A stretch of DNA of 64,000 nucleotides from Cellulophaga baltica (GCF_900102165.1 NZ_FNBD01000004.1:1-64000), one strand, 5' to 3'. Shown: positions 1-10,353, numbered from the stretch's first letter. Made by a program: numbers and translations. Notes: generated from the sequence alone by a model not told the origin.

Positions 1-91
1 ACTGTGTTTATAGTGCGTGTTTTATACACCATTTTGTCCCTTTAATATGTTAACAATATTAGTTACTATGCATTTGTGTAGTACAACGATT

Positions 92-202
92 TAAGGTGAC
101 CATGGCGATAGGGTCCACCCCTTACCATTCCGAACAGGGAAGTTAAGCCTATCAGCGCCGATGGTACTGCTATACCAAGTGGGAGAGTAGGTCGTCGCCT
201 TT
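92..202 (+). rRNA. rrf: 5S ribosomal RNA
   Basis: The segment has the conserved 5S core (CCGAACAGGGAAGTTAAGCC near 130-149 and GCGCCGATGGTACTGC near 155-170). The ends pair as the terminal helix (aaggtgac at 93-100 with gtcgcctt at 194-201, with one G-U pair). It is followed directly by a terminator, as expected for the last gene of an rRNA operon. The 23S gene presumably lies just outside the window; bases 1-91 would be the 23S-5S spacer. Ends are approximate by a few bases. Confidence 0.96.
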
Positions 203-210
203 TTTTAATC

Positions 211-244
211 AAGTCCTCAATAGAAATATTGAGGACTTTTTTTG
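211..244 (+). terminator. Rho-independent terminator of the rRNA operon
   Basis: An inverted repeat AAGTCCTCAAT / ATTGAGGACTT with a short loop is followed by a run of seven T. It lies nine bases after the 5S rRNA end and is the natural end of the rRNA transcript. Confidence 0.92.
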
Positions 245-666
245 TTTATATAAGGTTCTTATCCTTGATGATTCTTATTCCTAACAACTGTAGTATCCCA
301 AAACGCATTACTCCTGAGAGTAGATTACCTCAATAGCTGTTTATAACGGTTCTGTGGCTATTAGCTAGTTATTACTCTTTACAAGACTATTGTATGCAAG
401 CTTGTATATCTTAGTTTAATGCCTATTCTTAATATAATAGCTCATACCACAGCAATTCTTTCGGGTATTATATAAAGGATGTATTGGATATTTTCTTAAA
501 TATTGATCTAAATACCCAAGTAATTCATTGTCATTTACAATAAGCTAAGCTTTCCCTCTTTGATATATTCCATATTAAACTAGTTCAAGTATTCTTTAAA
601 ACTATTTCTGCCATATTAATTAATATGGCTAATCTATTATCTTCCGTAACTTGTCTATATTATACA
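245..666. other. Gene-poor intergenic region
   Basis: There is no convincing gene in this AT-rich stretch between the rRNA operon and the minus-strand receptor operon. On the minus strand the 542-416 frame is open for about 41 codons without a start, and a short ATG frame just upstream is in a different phase. This could be a decayed gene but is within what chance allows. A perfect palindrome at 610-629 is the only clear structure. Confidence 0.5.
610..629. repeat. 20-bp perfect palindrome in intergenic DNA
   Basis: The arms GCCATATTAA and TTAATATGGC are exactly complementary with no loop. There is no T-run after it, so it does not look like a terminator. It could be an operator for a dimeric regulator or a chance AT-rich palindrome; the flanking genes end (rather than start) here, which weakens the operator idea. 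Confidence 0.6.
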
Positions 667-698
667 GAAAAAGCCATTTACACGAATGCAAATGGCTC
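667..698 (-). terminator. Terminator of the TonB receptor operon
   Basis: Read on the minus strand, AGCCATTT and AAATGGCT form an 8-bp stem with a 10-base loop followed by TTTTTC. It lies about 25 bases after the stop of the last gene of the operon (722-970). Confidence 0.75.
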
Positions 699-721
699 TT
701 TGTACGATTAGTGATATGATA

Positions 722-970
722 TTATTGTTTCCTATTCTTTTTTTTACCAAATAAACTATCCATAATTGTCTTTATGGCCCAAAAAGCCATAAATAAAGCT
801 CCTAGGCCTACTATAAAGCCTACTACTAGTACAGGTATATACAAATCATGTTGTTGATTTTTAAAGGCCTGATAAATTAGTATGGGTGATGAAAACATCA
901 AAACAACGGTATAACCCAAATACTTAATACCTTTTACTAAAATATCTTTATCTGTATGCATCATAACCAA
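722..970 (-). CDS. Small membrane protein, DUF6095-like
   Basis: An 82-residue protein with two predicted membrane helices (about residues 17-37 and 44-66) and a lysine-rich C-terminal tail (GKKKNRKQ). The pattern HTDKD...KGIKYLGY, then KNQ, and TIMDSLFG near the end resembles the DUF6095 family of small flavobacterial membrane proteins, whose function is unknown. It starts three bases after the stop of the DUF4249 lipoprotein gene and is the last gene before a terminator, so it is probably co-transcribed with the receptor. The start could also be the methionine at residue 4 (MHTDK), which fits the family's usual beginning better. Family assignment is from memory of its sequence pattern. Confidence 0.8.
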   Translation of the reverse strand: MVMMHTDKDILVKGIKYLGYTVVLMFSSPILIYQAFKNQQHDLYIPVLVVGFIVGLGALFMAFWAIKTIMDSLFGKKKNRKQ

Positions 971-973
971 GGC

Positions 974-1774
974 TTATTCTATAGTAATGTTTTGTGTAAA
1001 ACTTTCTGAAATGGAGAAGTACCCTAAGGCATAATTATCCTTTGTAGTTATATTAATAACATTTCCGCGAACAGTTCCGGAAGGCGTTTGAAAAGGTCCC
1101 TGACTTCCTCCGCTTTGTGCAATAATTTGATTCATATAGTTGTAGAATGTTTCATCTACTCCTAGGATGCTTACCTGAGCAGATTGTCCTGCTTGTAAAT
1201 CTGAATCGTAAAAATAAGAAAACTCAAATTGTTCTCCTTCATAAAATGTGTCTTCTGAAACCAAAAACTCATTAAAATCAAAATCGAAAAGATAAAAATT
1301 TTCCGTAGACGCATCATCTGTGTAAGCTATAATGATCTCTGTTTCATCGTCATCAAATAAAGTTCCTTCTCCTTGAATCAATTTATCAATAGGTGCAGAT
1401 GGTATAAATGCTGTGGTAGCTTCATATGTCTCATTATTATACACAATACGTAAAGTGATCGATCCATCTTTGAGTGATTCGGAAGAAACTGTCGTTGAAT
1501 AATTTCCCGTCTCAGACTCTGTTAACGTTTCTTGGATTGTGTTGGTGCTGTTAAAAATTTGAATACTAGTAACAGTTTGTGGTTCAATAGTGCCGAAAAA
1601 AGAACTAGTTAAACTCGTTTTAATGCTAATATTGGTTGAAGGATCTGTATCTATTACGCGCACTAGTCCGTCAATTACTAACCTAGATTGCTCTGTAGGA
1701 ACAGCGATCTCAACCACGTCCTCACAACTTGTGGTTAATAAAGATACTAGTAGGATTGTATATAAATATTTCAT
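974..1774 (-). CDS. DUF4249-type outer-membrane lipoprotein
   Basis: A 266-residue protein with a lipoprotein signal peptide: hydrophobic residues 4-15, then TTSC with the lipidated cysteine at 17. The sequence after it (EDVVEIAVPTEQSRLVIDG) is the typical opening of DUF4249 proteins, which are predicted to be anchored in the outer membrane. The gene starts three bases after the stop of the TonB-dependent receptor. DUF4249 genes are regularly paired this way with receptors, so it probably acts as a surface or periplasmic partner of that receptor, much as SusD does for SusC. It has no sequence relation to SusD that I can see. The substrate is unknown. Confidence 0.85.
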   Translation of the reverse strand: MKYLYTILLVSLLTTSCEDVVEIAVPTEQSRLVIDGLVRVIDTDPSTNISIKTSLTSSFFGTIEPQTVTSIQIFNSTNTIQETLTESETGNYSTTVSSESLKDGSITLRIVYNNETYEATTAFIPSAPIDKLIQGEGTLFDDDETEIIIAYTDDASTENFYLFDFDFNEFLVSEDTFYEGEQFEFSYFYDSDLQAGQSAQVSILGVDETFYNYMNQIIAQSGGSQGPFQTPSGTVRGNVINITTKDNYALGYFSISESFTQNITIE

Positions 1775-1777
1775 GTC

Positions 1778-4186
1778 TTAAAATTTGAAATTATAGGTAA
1801 CGGCAGGTACAATACCAAAAATTGAAGTTCTTACGGCTTCATTAGCTCCTGTTTCATTGTTGTTACTGAAATTAATAGATGCGGCATTTTTTCTGTTATA
1901 AGCATTGTATATACTGAATACCCATTCGCCTTTAATTTTTCTATCTTTATTTTTTAATGGGGTTAAAGTAGCAGAAATATCTAATCTATTATAAGTAGGA
2001 AGCCTTTCCGAATTTCTTAATCCATAGTAAGGAACAGTTAAACCTTGATATTCAAATTGTCCTATAGGATAATTGGTTGGTTGGCCTGTTTGGAATACAA
2101 AATTAGCATTGAAATTCCATTTTTCATTAAATTCATAACTCCCAAATAATGAGATGTCATGTGTTTTATCATAAGGTGTATTATACCACGCGCCATTATT
2201 GATACCGGTTTCTAACGGACTGATGCCATTTGTTTCTGTTGCGTTCCTGCCTGGGGTGCGTTGTTCTGATTTTGATAAGGTATAAGATAGCCAGCCTTGA
2301 AATCTTCCTTCGTTTTTACGGAATAGCACTTCTAAACCGTAAGCTCTTGCTTCTCCATTAAGAATAACTTGTTCAATAGCATTGTTGGCTATTAAATTGG
2401 CACCATCTATGTAGTCAATTCTATTTTGTATCTTTTTGTAATACACCTCTGTTTCTAAAGAATAGTCTCCATTTTTAATATTCCGGAAATATCCTAAAGC
2501 GTATTGATCTAATAATTGGGGTTTAATGAAAGAGCCACTTGGTGTCCAGACATCTAATGGGGTAGGAGAGCTGGTGTTAGATAGTAGATGTAAATACTGT
2601 GCTAATCGAGTATAGCTAGATTTTATGGAATTGTTATCATCCAATCTATAAGACATGGATAATCTAGGTTCTAAATTAGTATAAGTTTTTAGTGATTTTT
2701 TTTTGCCTTCGGTGTTTATGCCAATTGGATCTGCTTTTTCGTAGATGAGAAGGTCTGTATTAAAGTTCAACGGGTTATCATTCGCGTAAATGTTTATCTC
2801 ATCTTGACCTAATCTATTAAAATTACTAAGCCTTAGACCGTACTCTACACTTAATTGATCTGTAATTTCATGCTCAACATCAATATATGCAGCAAATTCA
2901 TTCGCATATTTTTGAATAAGTTGTTCTTCAATAATACCAGAATCTTCACTACTAGGAACTATTTTTCCAGGGTTAAATTGGTAATAGTTATTATTTAGGC
3001 CATAGTTGATCTGAAGATTGTTGTTTAGGTAATGCTTTAAGTCGTATTTTAAATTAAAATTTTGGATTCCAGAATTCCATTCGAAACCAACAAAATCTAA
3101 TTTCAACCCATAATAATAATCAGAATATATTAAAGATAGATTAGAGAATAATTTATCTGAGAATAGATGATTCCATCTCAAATTACCAACAGCATTCCCG
3201 TAGGTATTTACAAAACTATCGTTAATACTGAAAACATCTCTGCCAAAATAACCCGATAAGAAGATATTATTATTGTCATTTAATTTAAAATTTAGTTTTG
3301 TGTTTAAATCATAGAAATAGGCTTTATTGTCAATATCAAAGAGAGGTAAAAACAAGTGCGCATAGGAGGATCTTCCTCCAATAAGAAATGCAGCTTTATC
3401 TTTAATAATTGGACCTTCTAGTAATAATCGACTGGCAACGATACCTATACCGCCATTAGCCTTAAACTCTTTACTATTTCCTTCCTTCTGAAAAATTTCT
3501 AATACAGAAGACACACGTCCGCCATAGCGCGAAGGTATTCCGCCTTTAAAAAGCTTAATATCTTTTATAGCATCGGGATTAAAAACAGAGAAAAACCCGA
3601 AAAGGTGAGAGGAGTTAAAAATTGTAGCTTCATCTAAGAGAATAAGATTCTGATCTGCAGAGCCACCTCTAACATTGAAGCCAGATGACCCTTCGCCTGC
3701 ATTACTTACTCCAGGAAGTAAAACAATAGCTTTAAGAACATCTGATTCTCCGAGTACTACAGGAATTTTTTTAATGGTTTTAACAGCTAGATTATTGACA
3801 CTCATTTGTGGAGTGCCAAGATCTGTTTTTTCTACATTTTCCACTAAAACTATTTCCTCTAACTGTTCGGCAGCCTCTTCTAGTTGAAGATTTAGCTTTG
3901 TGTTCTGTGTTAAGCTTATCGTTTTACTAAGAGTTTTGTATCCCAAATAGCTAATTTCTAACGTGTATTCTCCTTCAGGAAGTGATAAGGAGTAAAAACC
4001 ATATTCATTTGTTGTGACGCCGGTTGCTAATTGAGGGACGGCAATAGTAACACCAATTAGGGTTTCATTACTTTTTAATTCGCTTATAGTTCCACTTAAG
4101 GAGAATTTTTCTTGGGAGAATCCTGAGAAAAAAAATAGTCCCACGAACAAGAACAGTAAATATTTAATACGATTCATTAATTGCAA
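1778..4186 (-). CDS. TonB-dependent outer-membrane receptor with carboxypeptidase-like N-terminal domain
   Basis: An 802-residue protein. It has a signal peptide (about 1-24, ending FFFSGFSQ), then a carboxypeptidase-regulatory-like beta-sandwich (about 28-110, with the motif TGVTTNEYGFYSLSLPEGEY). A plug domain follows (about 130-235, including GGSADQNLILLDEATIFN and GGIPSRYGGRVSSVLEI), then a long beta-barrel that ends in phenylalanine (YNFKF), the usual outer-membrane insertion signal. It would import a ligand using TonB energy. It lacks an adjacent SusD gene; instead it is followed by a DUF4249 lipoprotein and a DUF6095 membrane protein with three-base gaps, so the three form one operon ending at a hairpin near 670. 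No sugar-degradation genes lie next to it, so the substrate cannot be inferred. Confidence 0.92.
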   Translation of the reverse strand: MQLMNRIKYLLFLFVGLFFFSGFSQEKFSLSGTISELKSNETLIGVTIAVPQLATGVTTNEYGFYSLSLPEGEYTLEISYLGYKTLSKTISLTQNTKLNLQLEEAAEQLEEIVLVENVEKTDLGTPQMSVNNLAVKTIKKIPVVLGESDVLKAIVLLPGVSNAGEGSSGFNVRGGSADQNLILLDEATIFNSSHLFGFFSVFNPDAIKDIKLFKGGIPSRYGGRVSSVLEIFQKEGNSKEFKANGGIGIVASRLLLEGPIIKDKAAFLIGGRSSYAHLFLPLFDIDNKAYFYDLNTKLNFKLNDNNNIFLSGYFGRDVFSINDSFVNTYGNAVGNLRWNHLFSDKLFSNLSLIYSDYYYGLKLDFVGFEWNSGIQNFNLKYDLKHYLNNNLQINYGLNNNYYQFNPGKIVPSSEDSGIIEEQLIQKYANEFAAYIDVEHEITDQLSVEYGLRLSNFNRLGQDEINIYANDNPLNFNTDLLIYEKADPIGINTEGKKKSLKTYTNLEPRLSMSYRLDDNNSIKSSYTRLAQYLHLLSNTSSPTPLDVWTPSGSFIKPQLLDQYALGYFRNIKNGDYSLETEVYYKKIQNRIDYIDGANLIANNAIEQVILNGEARAYGLEVLFRKNEGRFQGWLSYTLSKSEQRTPGRNATETNGISPLETGINNGAWYNTPYDKTHDISLFGSYEFNEKWNFNANFVFQTGQPTNYPIGQFEYQGLTVPYYGLRNSERLPTYNRLDISATLTPLKNKDRKIKGEWVFSIYNAYNRKNAASINFSNNNETGANEAVRTSIFGIVPAVTYNFKF

Positions 4187-4240
4187 TTTTTAGTAAAAAT
4201 ACTAGAATTGAATCTTTTAACAGCAGGAAAGTATGTTAAT

Positions 4241-4275
4241 AAAAAAAGCCATCTTTAATAATAAAGATGGCTTTT
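4241..4275 (-). terminator. Terminator of icd
   Basis: On the minus strand a 14-bp perfect stem (AAAAGCCATCTTTA / TAAAGATGGCTTTT) with a four-base loop is followed by seven T. It lies about 20 bases after the icd stop codon. Confidence 0.92.
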
Positions 4276-4295
4276 AAATTATGTAACTGATACGA

Positions 4296-6524
<2,229 letters not shown>

Positions 6525-6543
6525 TTATTTGAATTAAGCGGTG

Positions 6544-6551
6544 CAAATATA
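6544..6551 (-). promoter_or_regulatory. Bacteroidetes -7 promoter element of icd
   Basis: Minus strand TATATTTG fits the TAnnTTTG consensus, 28 bases before the icd start codon. I see no clear TTTG -33 element at the expected 19-base spacing. Confidence 0.5.
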
Positions 6552-6824
6552 CAATATTCTATAGTTTTACCTTGAGTAGATTTAAGGATAATATGATGTA
6601 AAATTTACTAAAATGTTATTTTTTTTTATTACCAAAACGATAAAAGCCATATCAATGCATGTAGCATTTGATATGGCTTTTTTAGAATAGTTTGCAAACC
6701 TTTGTTGTCTTGTCTATTTACAAAACGGCAACCATTGATTGCATTTGCTTCCCTATTTATACTATGAATATAAGAGTAATGTTTGAGAATTCCAAATTTA
6801 TGCTCGCTTTTTAACTTTTGAGCA
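6552..6824. other. Intergenic region with an orphan hairpin
   Basis: There is no gene between the icd promoter and the rplS terminator. A hairpin at 6642-6683 (arms AAAAGCCATATCA and TGATATGGCTTTTTT, 14-base loop) looks like a terminator, best oriented for the plus strand because it ends in seven T. No plus-strand gene precedes it. It could end an unannotated small RNA or an antisense transcript, or act as a second terminator for rplS read-through. Confidence 0.55.
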
Positions 6825-6825
6825 T

Positions 6826-6849
6826 AAAAAAACCCGCTAAATGCGGGTT
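6826..6849 (-). terminator. Terminator of rplS
   Basis: On the minus strand AACCCGC / GCGGGTT form a GC-rich stem with a five-base loop followed by seven T. It lies about 25 bases after the rplS stop. Confidence 0.92.
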
Positions 6850-6872
6850 CTTCTGTGTATTTAGGTCTTAGA

Positions 6873-7223
6873 TTAAGAACGCACTTCTTTAATTCTTGCT
6901 TTCTTACCAGTAAGTCCTCTGAAGTAAAAGATACGAGATCTTCTAACTTTACCTCTTTTATTAACTTCTACTTTCTGTAGAGCTGGCATGTTGATAGGGA
7001 AGATACGCTCAACTCCTATTGTTCCAGACATTTTTCTAATTGTAAAGGTTTCTGATGATCCAGAACCTCTTCTTTGTATTACAACACCTCTAAAAAACTG
7101 AGTACGTGTCTTTTCACCTTCCTTAATTTCATAATAAACTGTGATAGTATCACCAGCTGAAAATTTTGGAAATTCTTTTTTAGTAACAAATTCGTCTTGA
7201 ACAAATTTTAATAATGCTTCCAT
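6873..7223 (-). CDS. rplS: 50S ribosomal protein L19
   Basis: The 116-residue length and sequence match L19: FSAGDTITVYYEIKEGEKTR, FRGVVIQRRGSGSSETFT, RIFPINMPALQKVEV and a basic C-terminal half with RRSRIFYFRGLTGKKARI. L19 sits at the 30S-50S interface of the ribosome. The gene has its own promoter-like element about 70 bases upstream and a strong terminator, so it can be transcribed apart from trmD, which lies 188 bases upstream in the same direction (the trmD-rplS neighbourhood is common in bacteria). The 63-base leader may carry autoregulation. Confidence 0.97.
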   Translation of the reverse strand: MEALLKFVQDEFVTKKEFPKFSAGDTITVYYEIKEGEKTRTQFFRGVVIQRRGSGSSETFTIRKMSGTIGVERIFPINMPALQKVEVNKRGKVRRSRIFYFRGLTGKKARIKEVRS

Positions 7224-7286
7224 CGTATTGATTTACTGTTTGTTATAAAGCAACATTCACGATTATCGTCAGAGGTTGATTTATTG
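7224..7286 (-). promoter_or_regulatory. Candidate ribosomal-protein leader upstream of rplS
   Basis: The predicted 5' leader between the TACTTTTG element and the rplS start is longer than most in this window (about 63 bases). On the minus strand it holds a small hairpin ACGA-taa-TCGT and a possible pairing of TGTT with AACA a few bases on. A class of L19 leader RNAs has been described in Flavobacteria; I recall the existence of the class but cannot align this sequence to its consensus, so this is a candidate only. Confidence 0.35.
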
Positions 7287-7291
7287 GATTG

Positions 7292-7322
7292 CAAAAGTAA
7301 TAAAATATTAATAAGTGACAAT
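7292..7322 (-). promoter_or_regulatory. Promoter of rplS
   Basis: Minus strand TACTTTTG at 7299-7292 matches the Bacteroidetes -7 element TAnnTTTG. Nineteen bases further upstream is ATTG (7322-7319), close to the -33 TTTG element. The spacing is the one expected for the primary sigma factor of this phylum. Confidence 0.6.
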
Positions 7323-7411
7323 ATTTCAATGCTATTTTTTATAAAAAAATAAGCAATTGTCTTTTGAGGGGTATCAGAAGGTTTAATTCGTGTGATTCCA
7401 AAATGTAGATG

Positions 7412-8086
7412 CTATTTTAATAGGTCCGGCCTTAGCTTTTCGGTGCGTTCGTAAGCCTTGTCTTCTCGCCATTTTTCAATTTTAGGAAAGTTACCACTTA
7501 AAAGAATTTCTGGTACTTTCATTCCTTTATATTCCGCAGGTCTTGTGTATACAGGTGGAGCTAATAAATCATCTTGAAATGTATCTGTCAATGCAGAAGT
7601 TTCATTGCTTAATACTCCTGGAATTAGACGAATAATGGTATCGCATAAAACGGCAGCTCCTAATTCTCCGCCGGACAAGACATAATCGCCAATAGATATT
7701 TCTTTAGTTATGAAAGCATCCCGAACTCTTTGGTCGACACCTTTATAATGGCCGCAAAGAATAATGACATTTTCTAGGAGCGACATGCTGTTGGCTATTT
7801 TCTGATTCAGTGTGGCGCCATCTGGGGTCATATAGATGACTTCATCATAATCTCGCTGCTCTTTTAAAGCGGAAATACACTTGTCTATCGGTTCAATCAT
7901 CATGACCATACCCGCGCCACCTCCAAATTGATAATCATCAATTTGATTGTAACTCAAATTAGTATAATCGCGGAGATTATGCATATGTACTTCAACAATA
8001 CCTTTTTCAATAGCTCTTTTTAAGATACTTGCTTCAAAAGGACTCTTGAGTAATTCAGGTAAGACTGTTATGATATCAATACGCAT
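7412..8086 (-). CDS. trmD: tRNA (guanine-37-N1)-methyltransferase
   Basis: A 224-residue TrmD of normal length. It has the trefoil-knot SPOUT fold signatures: [10 protein letters not shown] (53-62), [11 protein letters not shown] (111-121) and [10 protein letters not shown] (135-144), which bind S-adenosylmethionine and the tRNA anticodon loop. It methylates G37 of tRNAs that read CNN codons, preventing frameshifts. It lies upstream of rplS in the same orientation; a TACATTTG element 20 bases before the start suggests its own promoter. The C-terminal domain is slightly short but complete (ends [11 protein letters not shown]). Confidence 0.96.
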   Translation of the reverse strand: MRIDIITVLPELLKSPFEASILKRAIEKGIVEVHMHNLRDYTNLSYNQIDDYQFGGGAGMVMMIEPIDKCISALKEQRDYDEVIYMTPDGATLNQKIANSMSLLENVIILCGHYKGVDQRVRDAFITKEISIGDYVLSGGELGAAVLCDTIIRLIPGVLSNETSALTDTFQDDLLAPPVYTRPAEYKGMKVPEILLSGNFPKIEKWREDKAYERTEKLRPDLLK

Positions 8087-8106
8087 GTTGTTCTAACTTT
8101 AACAGG

Positions 8107-8114
8107 CAAATGTA
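8107..8114 (-). promoter_or_regulatory. -7 promoter element of trmD
   Basis: Minus strand TACATTTG matches TAnnTTTG and lies 20 bases upstream of the trmD ATG. No clear -33 element is seen. Confidence 0.5.
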
Positions 8115-8152
8115 CTATTAACTAATTGTATTTTAGAAATTCAAGTAAAAAT

Positions 8153-8178
8153 AAAAAGGCTAATTATTTAGCCTTTTT
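8153..8178 (-). terminator. Terminator overlapping the stop codon of the coiled-coil protein gene
   Basis: Minus strand AAAAAGGCTA / TAGCCTTTTT forms a stem followed by an AT-rich T-containing tail (TTTTTATTTTTAC). The stop codon of the 8164-8790 gene lies inside the loop, and the last lysine codons form one arm. Confidence 0.85.
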
Positions 8179-8790
8179 ATTTTTGTTAATCTCATCTTGA
8201 TATTGTCTGCTAATTTTTTGCTCTCTCTCTAAAGCTCTTCGTCTGTGCTCTTCGTATTCTACTTCAAGCTCTGATAAGTTGGTTTTAGCTTCTTGGGTAA
8301 GAATATTGCTATTTCTAAACTTGTAAATAAAAAATAACAGAAATAATAGAAGCGCAGCAATTAAAGTCCATAAAATAACATTATAGGTAGCCTTAGCAAT
8401 TAAGATTCCGAAAATAGACATACTATCTTTTTCCTCAGTAACAGAGGCAAGGTTGTTTGTTGTTTCAGATAACTTCTCATTTAAAGACTTAATATCTTTC
8501 TCTTGATCTACAATAACTTTATTTAACTCTGTAGTTCTCTTATTAATTAAGTTAAGAGTGTCAATAACATTTTGCTTAAGCTTTTCTAAGCTTGTAATTT
8601 TAACTACTTCGTAATACACACCATCTGCTCTGTAATTTCCAGATTTTTTAGCCAAGTAATCAAACTGCCCATGTATGGATCCTGTTTCTAATGAGGCATC
8701 ATCCTCATTATCATCTTGAGTTTCTTGTGCAAAGTGGAAATTAACCGATAACAGCGCTAGAGTTACAAGTATTAATCTAATTTTTTTCAT
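8164..8790 (-). CDS. Secreted/membrane coiled-coil protein of unknown function
   Basis: A 208-residue protein with a cleavable signal peptide (1-21, ending FHFAQ) and an acidic stretch (DDNEDDASLETG). A conserved segment FDYLAKKSGNYRADGVYYEVVK follows, then a coiled coil (about 70-125), one membrane helix (about 134-157) and a second, charged coiled coil (about 165-205, rich in E, K, R). It does not contain a methyltransferase fold. I recall proteins of this type being labelled tRNA (guanine-N1)-methyltransferase in databases, most likely a carried-over name from the neighbouring trmD; nothing in this sequence supports that. It may be a membrane-anchored structural or scaffolding protein. It ends in its own terminator. 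Confidence 0.85.
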   Translation of the reverse strand: MKKIRLILVTLALLSVNFHFAQETQDDNEDDASLETGSIHGQFDYLAKKSGNYRADGVYYEVVKITSLEKLKQNVIDTLNLINKRTTELNKVIVDQEKDIKSLNEKLSETTNNLASVTEEKDSMSIFGILIAKATYNVILWTLIAALLLFLLFFIYKFRNSNILTQEAKTNLSELEVEYEEHRRRALEREQKISRQYQDEINKNKKAK

Positions 8791-8869
8791 CTAGTAAGTG
8801 TTCTTAATAATTATTTAATGATTTAGAGAAGCGCTAAATTACTTCAATAATATTAGAAAGGAAAAAAAA

Positions 8870-10318
8870 TTAGTAATAAGTGAAGCGTCTAACTTTAGAA
8901 ATATACTTTGCAAGTCTAATAACTTGGTGTGAATACCCGTATTCATTGTCATACCAGACATATAAAACTATATTTTTTCCGTCTTCAGAAACAAGTGTTG
9001 CCTTGCTGTCATAGATTGATGGGGCAGAAGTACCTACAATATCAGAAGAAACCAATTCATTATTGAAAGAATATTTAATTTGTTCTACCAAATCTCCTTC
9101 TAATGCATACTTTTTCATCATGGTATTTATTGCTTCCTTTGAGGTTTTGGCATCTACCTCTAAATTTAATATCGCCAAAGAACCATTAGGAACAGGAACA
9201 CGAATAGCATTAGAGGTTAATTTGCCAACTAAACTTGGCAATGCTTTGGTAACCGCTTTACCAGCTCCAGTTTCTGTAATCACCATATTTAATGTAGCTG
9301 CTCTACCGCGACGGTACTTACTGTGCATATTATCTACTAAATTTTGATCATTAGTAAATGCATGTATTGTTTCTATATGCCCCTTTACAACACCTAAAGA
9401 ATCTTCAATCACTTTTAAAACGGGAGTAATTGCATTGGTTGTGCAGGATGCTGCTGAAAATATTTTATTGTTTTTAGGATCAAAATCTTTATGATTTACG
9501 CCATGAACAATATTAGGAATACCTTGTCCTGGGGCCGTTAATAAAACTTTAGCAGCTCCTTTTGCTTTTAAATGTCTAGATAATGCCGCTTTGTCTCTGA
9601 AAGCACCGGTATTGTCAATAACCAAAGCGTTTGTTATGCCATAAGCAGAATAATCAATGTCTTCAGGTTTATCTGCATTAATAATGTGTACTGTAGTACC
9701 ATTTATAATCAAAGCACTATTTTCAACATCTATATCTACTGTGCCATTGAATTCACCATGAATTGAATCAATACGCAATAAACTTGCTCTTTTTTCTAAT
9801 ACTTCCTTATTTACAGTTCCTCTGATGACGATAGCTCGCAAACGCATTTGATTGCCTTTTCCTGTTTTAGCCATCAATTCTCTAGCGACAAGACGGCCAA
9901 TTCTACCAAAACCATAGAGAACAACATCTTTAGGCTTTATTGCCTCAGCAACTTCCGCATCTTTAAGTTTATTAAAAACAAATGCTTTGACTTGCTCTTC
10001 ATTTTCATTTTCAGCATGATATTCATAGGTTAGCTTACCAATATCTAATTTAGATGGAGGTAATTTCATATCATTAATTGCTCTTAATATTTCTACAGAA
10101 TCAAATATGGAAATTGGTTTTTGAACAAACTCACAAGCATATTGATGAAGGTTAATGATGTCGCTAACGTTTTTGTCAATTACTTGATTTTTAAATAAAA
10201 CTACTTCAATTGATTTATCATACCATAGGTCGCTTACAATTTTGATAAACTCTGTAGTAGCCTTGCGCCTATCTGCTTGAAAAGCAAGTTCTTTTTCGTA
10301 AGATTTAATTTTATCCAT
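8870..10318 (-). CDS. gap: Glyceraldehyde-3-phosphate dehydrogenase with N-terminal extension
   Basis: A 482-residue protein, about 140 longer than ordinary GAPDH. Residues 1-130 are an extra mostly helical domain. The Rossmann NAD-binding motif VLYGFGRIGR starts at 133, the catalytic cysteine is C292 in ASCTTNAITP, and WYDNEYGYSHQ near the C-terminus is typical of GAPDH. It would interconvert glyceraldehyde 3-phosphate and 1,3-bisphosphoglycerate in the cytoplasm. Long GAPDHs of this form exist in Bacteroidetes; whether they run in glycolysis or gluconeogenesis, and what the extension does, I cannot tell from sequence. The gene is alone, with a promoter element 35 bases upstream. Confidence 0.9.
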   Translation of the reverse strand: MDKIKSYEKELAFQADRRKATTEFIKIVSDLWYDKSIEVVLFKNQVIDKNVSDIINLHQYACEFVQKPISIFDSVEILRAINDMKLPPSKLDIGKLTYEYHAENENEEQVKAFVFNKLKDAEVAEAIKPKDVVLYGFGRIGRLVARELMAKTGKGNQMRLRAIVIRGTVNKEVLEKRASLLRIDSIHGEFNGTVDIDVENSALIINGTTVHIINADKPEDIDYSAYGITNALVIDNTGAFRDKAALSRHLKAKGAAKVLLTAPGQGIPNIVHGVNHKDFDPKNNKIFSAASCTTNAITPVLKVIEDSLGVVKGHIETIHAFTNDQNLVDNMHSKYRRGRAATLNMVITETGAGKAVTKALPSLVGKLTSNAIRVPVPNGSLAILNLEVDAKTSKEAINTMMKKYALEGDLVEQIKYSFNNELVSSDIVGTSAPSIYDSKATLVSEDGKNIVLYVWYDNEYGYSHQVIRLAKYISKVRRFTYY

Positions 10319-10353
10319 CAGTTATTTTTAAGTTGAGTTGTTAAAAATTTCTG

